Origin: Brassica napus
Lineage: Eukaryota > Streptophyta > Magnoliopsida > Brassicales > Brassicaceae
DNA: 64,000 nucleotides
Reading direction: 5' to 3'
Assembly: GCF_020379485.1 (NCBI RefSeq)
Contig: NC_063436.1
Span: 12,479,389-12,543,388, forward strand
The notes beneath the pieces are model-generated. The model saw only the letters and a program-made list of their open reading frames with translations, was not told the origin of the DNA and did not search any database. A program made the translations under genes and the position numbers. Shown piece by piece: positions 60,053-64,000 of this stretch (position 1 is the stretch's first letter; each line of letters starts with the position of its first letter).

Positions 60053-61600
60053 CTAGTGGTCTTCCGGCGCTACGCGCCGGGTTCGTATATTGTGTTGTCT
60101 AATAAGCTGGAATTGCATTTTCTGATTGAATTTGTAAACCACGTTAAGTTGATGTATTCATATTTTGGCCTATTCAATTTTGTATAAGAGTGTTAGTAAA
60201 AAAGTACAGCTAGGTAAAGTAGCGAAGATTTATTGGAAGGTCATTGTGTTTTGTAATAATAGTTGTCTATGGTTGATGTTTTAATTTTTATATAATTTAC
60301 ATTTCTACGTATGAAGTGTTGGTTGCTGTTTTTTGGATGATAGAGTGCTAAGTAGGAAAATAATTAGATGAAGACAAATAATTTAGCAGATTTTAAATAA
60401 AAAGAGAGAAATTCCAAAGTAAAGAAGATAACAAAAATGCTATTGGAAATTAGAACCCACAAACTATTGTAAGACGTGCAAGCACCATAGATTACTTTCT
60501 CTGCAAACCGGACAACTTATTTTGGTACGAAGCCACTAATCAATGCAATTAAAATGTAAATTACAGCCGCAAGTAAGAGAGAAAATATGGTGCTTGATTA
60601 TACTTGATCTGAGTTTCTCCCTGTACTTGTGAATATTTATCAAATATTCTATGTTGCAGGTGGTTGTATTTTTATTGCATTTTGGGCTCCACAAATTGTT
60701 TGAAACTTATAGATAGCATGAGGGGAATAATCAATGTCCTAAAAGAAACTTTGAGTCATTAGTACATCCAAGCATTTGGCAGGTGGGAGGAACTTATGAG
60801 AGTTTGTTCTTACGTACTGAGGCTGTAGGTTGTTGAATACTCGTTGTAGACAATATTAGTCACACCCCCTTGTGTCCGCTTTACCTTCTATCTCTTCACA
60901 AATTTTGTTTGTTTCTGTTTGGATGTTGCACATGAAGAGGCTAGTAATGTTGTCTTTCAGTCAAATGTGAACATTGTAGGACTTCTGGTTGTGCTTAGTT
61001 AATTAATTGTAACGTACAAAACTTAGAATGGGCTGAACTGTGAAGCTGGTGGAAAGAATTTAAAAACTTAACAAATTCTTTTAAAAACACGGGACAAAGA
61101 GAAACTTAAAATTAATTTAGCAAAAGGTGAACAAATTGTATAAGTCAACCATGGGAGTGTACAATACAAATATTTAATTCCTGGTAACATCAAATGCAGA
61201 GCTCATACAGACCCCTCTCTGAGTAAGTGGTGGAATGCGTTTAAGGGGTGTATGCTAGATCCCTGGATCAGACTGCAAACCATTTAGAAACAATGAAGCG
61301 TTAGCAAACAAAAATAATTTTGAAAACAGTTACAGAAAAGACAAATACAATGGAAAAGCAACTCCTCCTCATCTACCAGAACTGTATCAATCTCCATAAG
61401 TTCTATTACTTTCTTCACATCCCGAGCTTCCCAAAAATAGAGAAGCCGTCTGACAGCCGTCGTCCTAGAACGACCAGCCTTCAACTGAGAGAGAGGAAGT
61501 TGAGAATTGGTCATTATGGTACCTGCTTTTACAGATAGTTTGTAAGAAAAGATTGATTGCGAGACGACCAAATCTTCGGGGTCCTCACATCTGTTCGTAT
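60053..61600 (-). mobile_element. Helitron 3' end with RPA-like coding remnant
   Basis: In minus orientation a hairpin (CCCGGCGCGTAGCGCCGG) is followed by AAGACCA and CTAG at 60053-60056, with T outside, a standard Helitron 3' terminus. The RPA-like exon at 61340-61514 is on the same strand, as in autonomous Helitrons that carry RPA genes. I could not find the 5' end, so the right limit is only the end of the RPA-like piece. Confidence 0.6.
61340..61514 (-). pseudogene. Replication protein A1-like (OB-fold/DUF223) exon
   Basis: Minus-strand reading from the ATG at 61514: MTNSQLPLSQLKAGRSRTT, then LLYFWEARDVKK and LMEIDTVLVDEE. This is the usual beginning of plant RPA1-like proteins, which are found both in the host and in Helitrons. 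Only the first part of the OB fold is present; the frame then runs into non-homologous sequence. Probably a Helitron-derived fragment. Confidence 0.55.
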
Positions 61601-62517
61601 ATATAATAAAATAAACGGGTCAAAAAACGCAGGAAAGCTGAAAGGTTGAGGAAGTGATGAGTAGCTTTAAGTGAATTCCACCATTGACACCCAATCATTC
61701 ATCGCCGGAAAGTGGAGGAAAGGCACAACTATGTGAAGGTTATACGAAACGACTAAGATAAACTCAGAAACAAATTTGCTTCTTAGGCTTGTTGACCTAA
61801 TTCTCATTTATATCTCTCAACCATATGATAGAGAGAATCTATTAGTGTTGACTGTTGACCTACGCAGACAGTAAAAACTCTCAATGTTGGCCCAGATATG
61901 GAGTTGTTAACTTACAATGCAATGCCGACTGTATTTGTATTAGGCTTATGCAGACTGTCAAATTTCTCAACGTTGGCCCACAGATGGATTGATATGGTTT
62001 CAAGAAGACCTTTTGAAATAGAGATCAAACAACAAACCTCTGTTATTGAAAATAATAAGAGAAGAATGAGGTCTGGAGACAAGTGGTAGAGACTCTGATG
62101 CCGCTAAGAATCAAGTGAGGGCGAGTTGTTAATGGAAGCAACTGCATTTTAGGCATGTTCCAATTTTAATAGTCTCAACAACACCTCTCGGCCAATGATC
62201 TATCTATTAGGACAAAGAAAGATACCTGATATTGTAGCCACGATTCTGTTATTTACAGATTAATAGCCATCTTCCTTTGCTAAAAGTTGTGCATACATGT
62301 CGCCAGAGGCTATAAAATTTTCATCATCATAAGATTATGTTCTTATGCAAAACAACAACCAAAACATACTGAGAAGCGTCTTCTTATGACACATACCTGT
62401 TAATATTGATGATAAATTGCAAAGTGAGTAGAGTTGGAGAGCTGTGGCAATACATAATTAACTAAATTTCATGGGTTTTGATCTTGTGCATCCATTAGTC
62501 TAAAAAAAATATCAAAT
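61601..62517. other. Spacer, no gene recognised
   Basis: Mixed composition. The words tgttgacctac..cagac and cagactgtcaaatttctcaacgttggccca appear as an imperfect direct repeat at 61850-61895 and 61945-61985. No gene supported. Confidence 0.3.
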
Positions 62518-62935
<418 letters not shown>

Positions 62936-63366
62936 ATAGGATCCAATCCATGAAAAATCTGAAGAGATCGAAGGATCTAGTGAAATGAGAAGTCGTGGGG
63001 GAAGAATTAACTGAGATTAAATGCTCAGTTTATGGCTAGAGCAAAAATCGTACTGCTTCCATTACTCTGGTTCGACGATGAAGATTATAGAAAACCCAAC
63101 GAAACCAAAACGCGTGACTTACACAAACCAATCAGCGCAACGACACGTGGCGAGGAAAGCCCCTATCTCCCTGATGACGTGGACGCAGGAGGAGAGAGAC
63201 AAGGCAACTTTATTGTATAAGATTTCCATTAATTAATGTATCGTCAGTCACAAGTCACAAACGTATTTGTTGCATCCTACACGTAATTCTCAACCTCTTT
63301 TGGTATTATTATTATTTTTTCATTACATCTCGTTGTCACAATATTCTCACTCCAACATATATTCCC
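62936..63366. other. Spacer and promoter of the CEP1-like gene
   Basis: 63020-63236 holds short frames not resembling known proteins. The last ~150 bp should carry the promoter of the cysteine protease. Confidence 0.35.
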
Positions 63367-63374
63367 TATATATA
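63367..63374 (+). promoter_or_regulatory. TATA box of the CEP1-like gene
   Basis: TATATATA lies 90 bp before the ATG at 63457, leaving room for a ~55-base leader. Confidence 0.6.
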
Positions 63375-63456
63375 CAGTTATCTTGATACCTTACCATCTA
63401 CAAACTCATTCTCAATCACAAAAAAAACAAAGTAAAAACATCATATAAGAAGAAAT

Positions 63457-64000
63457 ATGAAGCGCTTCATTGTCCTTTTCCTTTGCTTGCTTATGGTTCT
63501 TGAAACAACAAAGGGTTTAGATATCCATGATAAAGATGTGGAATCGGAGGATAGCTTGTGGGAGCTGTACGAGCGGTGGAGGAGCCACCACACGATAGCT
63601 AGGAGCTTTGAAGAGAAGGCAAAGAGGTTTAATGTGTTCAAGCACAACGTGAGGCACATTCACGAGACCAACAAGAAGGAAAAACCTTACAAGCTCAAGC
63701 TCAATAAGTTTGGTGACATGACAACGGAGGAATTTAGAAGATCATACGCTGGTTCGAACATCAAACATCATAGGATGCTTAAAGGTGAAAGACGAGCAAC
63801 AGGAAAATTCATGTATGCAAATGTTAATGCTCTCCCAACCTCGGTTGATTGGAGAAAGAATGGAGCTGTCACTCCTGTCAAAAACCAAGGCCAATGCGGT
63901 GAGTTATCTTTTTATTGAAAATTACATCTTCACACAATAAGTCAAATGAAATGTTTTTGTAGGGAACTCACTGATTACAAAGCTGCTTGAATATGTATAT
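63457..64000 (+). CDS. CEP1: KDEL-tailed cysteine endopeptidase CEP1-like, first exon (partial)
   Basis: Exon 1 is 63457-63898 (147 codons plus one base); the intron runs to the window edge, so the catalytic domain and KDEL tail are not visible. Residues 1-20 ([20 protein letters not shown]) are a signal peptide. The I29 propeptide follows, with the ERFNIN-type helix ([20 protein letters not shown]) and the GNFD-type motif [12 protein letters not shown]. The mature enzyme begins near [20 protein letters not shown], and the exon ends in QCG just before the active-site cysteine. CEP1-class papain-like proteases are stored in ER-derived bodies and act in programmed cell death, for example in the tapetum. 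The CEP1 name rests on this sequence and on position at the end of the colinear block (At5g50260). Confidence 0.85.

Overview
This is a plant nuclear window, almost certainly from Brassica or a close Brassicaceae relative. The genes are intron-containing with GT-AG junctions, the spacers are AT-rich, and they are crowded with Helitrons, hAT elements, MITEs, a SINE and LINE relics. The ten recognisable syntenic genes fall, as far as I recall the Arabidopsis map, in one colinear order and orientation matching AGI loci At5g50000 to At5g50260. Many Arabidopsis neighbours are absent, as expected for one fractionated subgenome of a mesohexaploid. AGI numbers are from memory, not from a search.

Layout. 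1.4-3.5 kb (-): a Raf-like kinase of the CBC2 type. 6.4-10.2 kb: a Helitron carrying a broken, sense-oriented copy of several N-carbamoylputrescine amidase exons. 10.6-12.6 kb (+): a DHHC S-acyltransferase. 13.2-15.4 kb: a Tourist-like MITE, an unidentified gene relic and a short SF3A1-like SURP gene with a hydrophobic tail. 15.4-20.3 kb: a gene-free, TE-like stretch. 20.4-21.3 kb (+): a PADRE/DUF4228 protein. 22.8-23.4 kb: a small Helitron. 23.6-25.5 kb (+): a nuclear-encoded RsmG/GidB rRNA methyltransferase. 27.6-28.7 kb (-): an intronless WD40 protein. 29-32.5 kb: repeats and another Helitron. 33.1-33.4 kb (+): a small membrane protein.

Second half. 34-41.7 kb is almost all mobile DNA: a SINE, a perfect hairpin, a hAT element, a Helitron with two 5' termini, and a TWISTED DWARF 1 pseudogene. 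42.8-44.7 kb (+): an ATN1-like kinase. 45.3-48.5 kb: a retroposon and hAT elements. 49.3-50.3 kb (+): the nitrate-transport partner NRT3.1/NAR2.1. 51-54.8 kb: a Stowaway, a retroposon and a Helitron. 56.0-57.3 kb (+): PIMT2. 57.7-62.9 kb: a LINE RNase H relic, a Helitron end with an RPA-like exon, and a ribonucleotide reductase small-subunit pseudogene. 63.5 kb to the edge (+): the first exon of a CEP1-type cysteine protease.

The genes do not form a pathway; they are neighbours by ancestry. I see no clearly new biological system. The most unusual items are the gene-capturing Helitron, the double-ended Helitron, a poly(T) tract flanked by a target-site-like duplication inside a PIMT2 intron, the SURP protein with a membrane-like tail and a 28-bp perfect hairpin.
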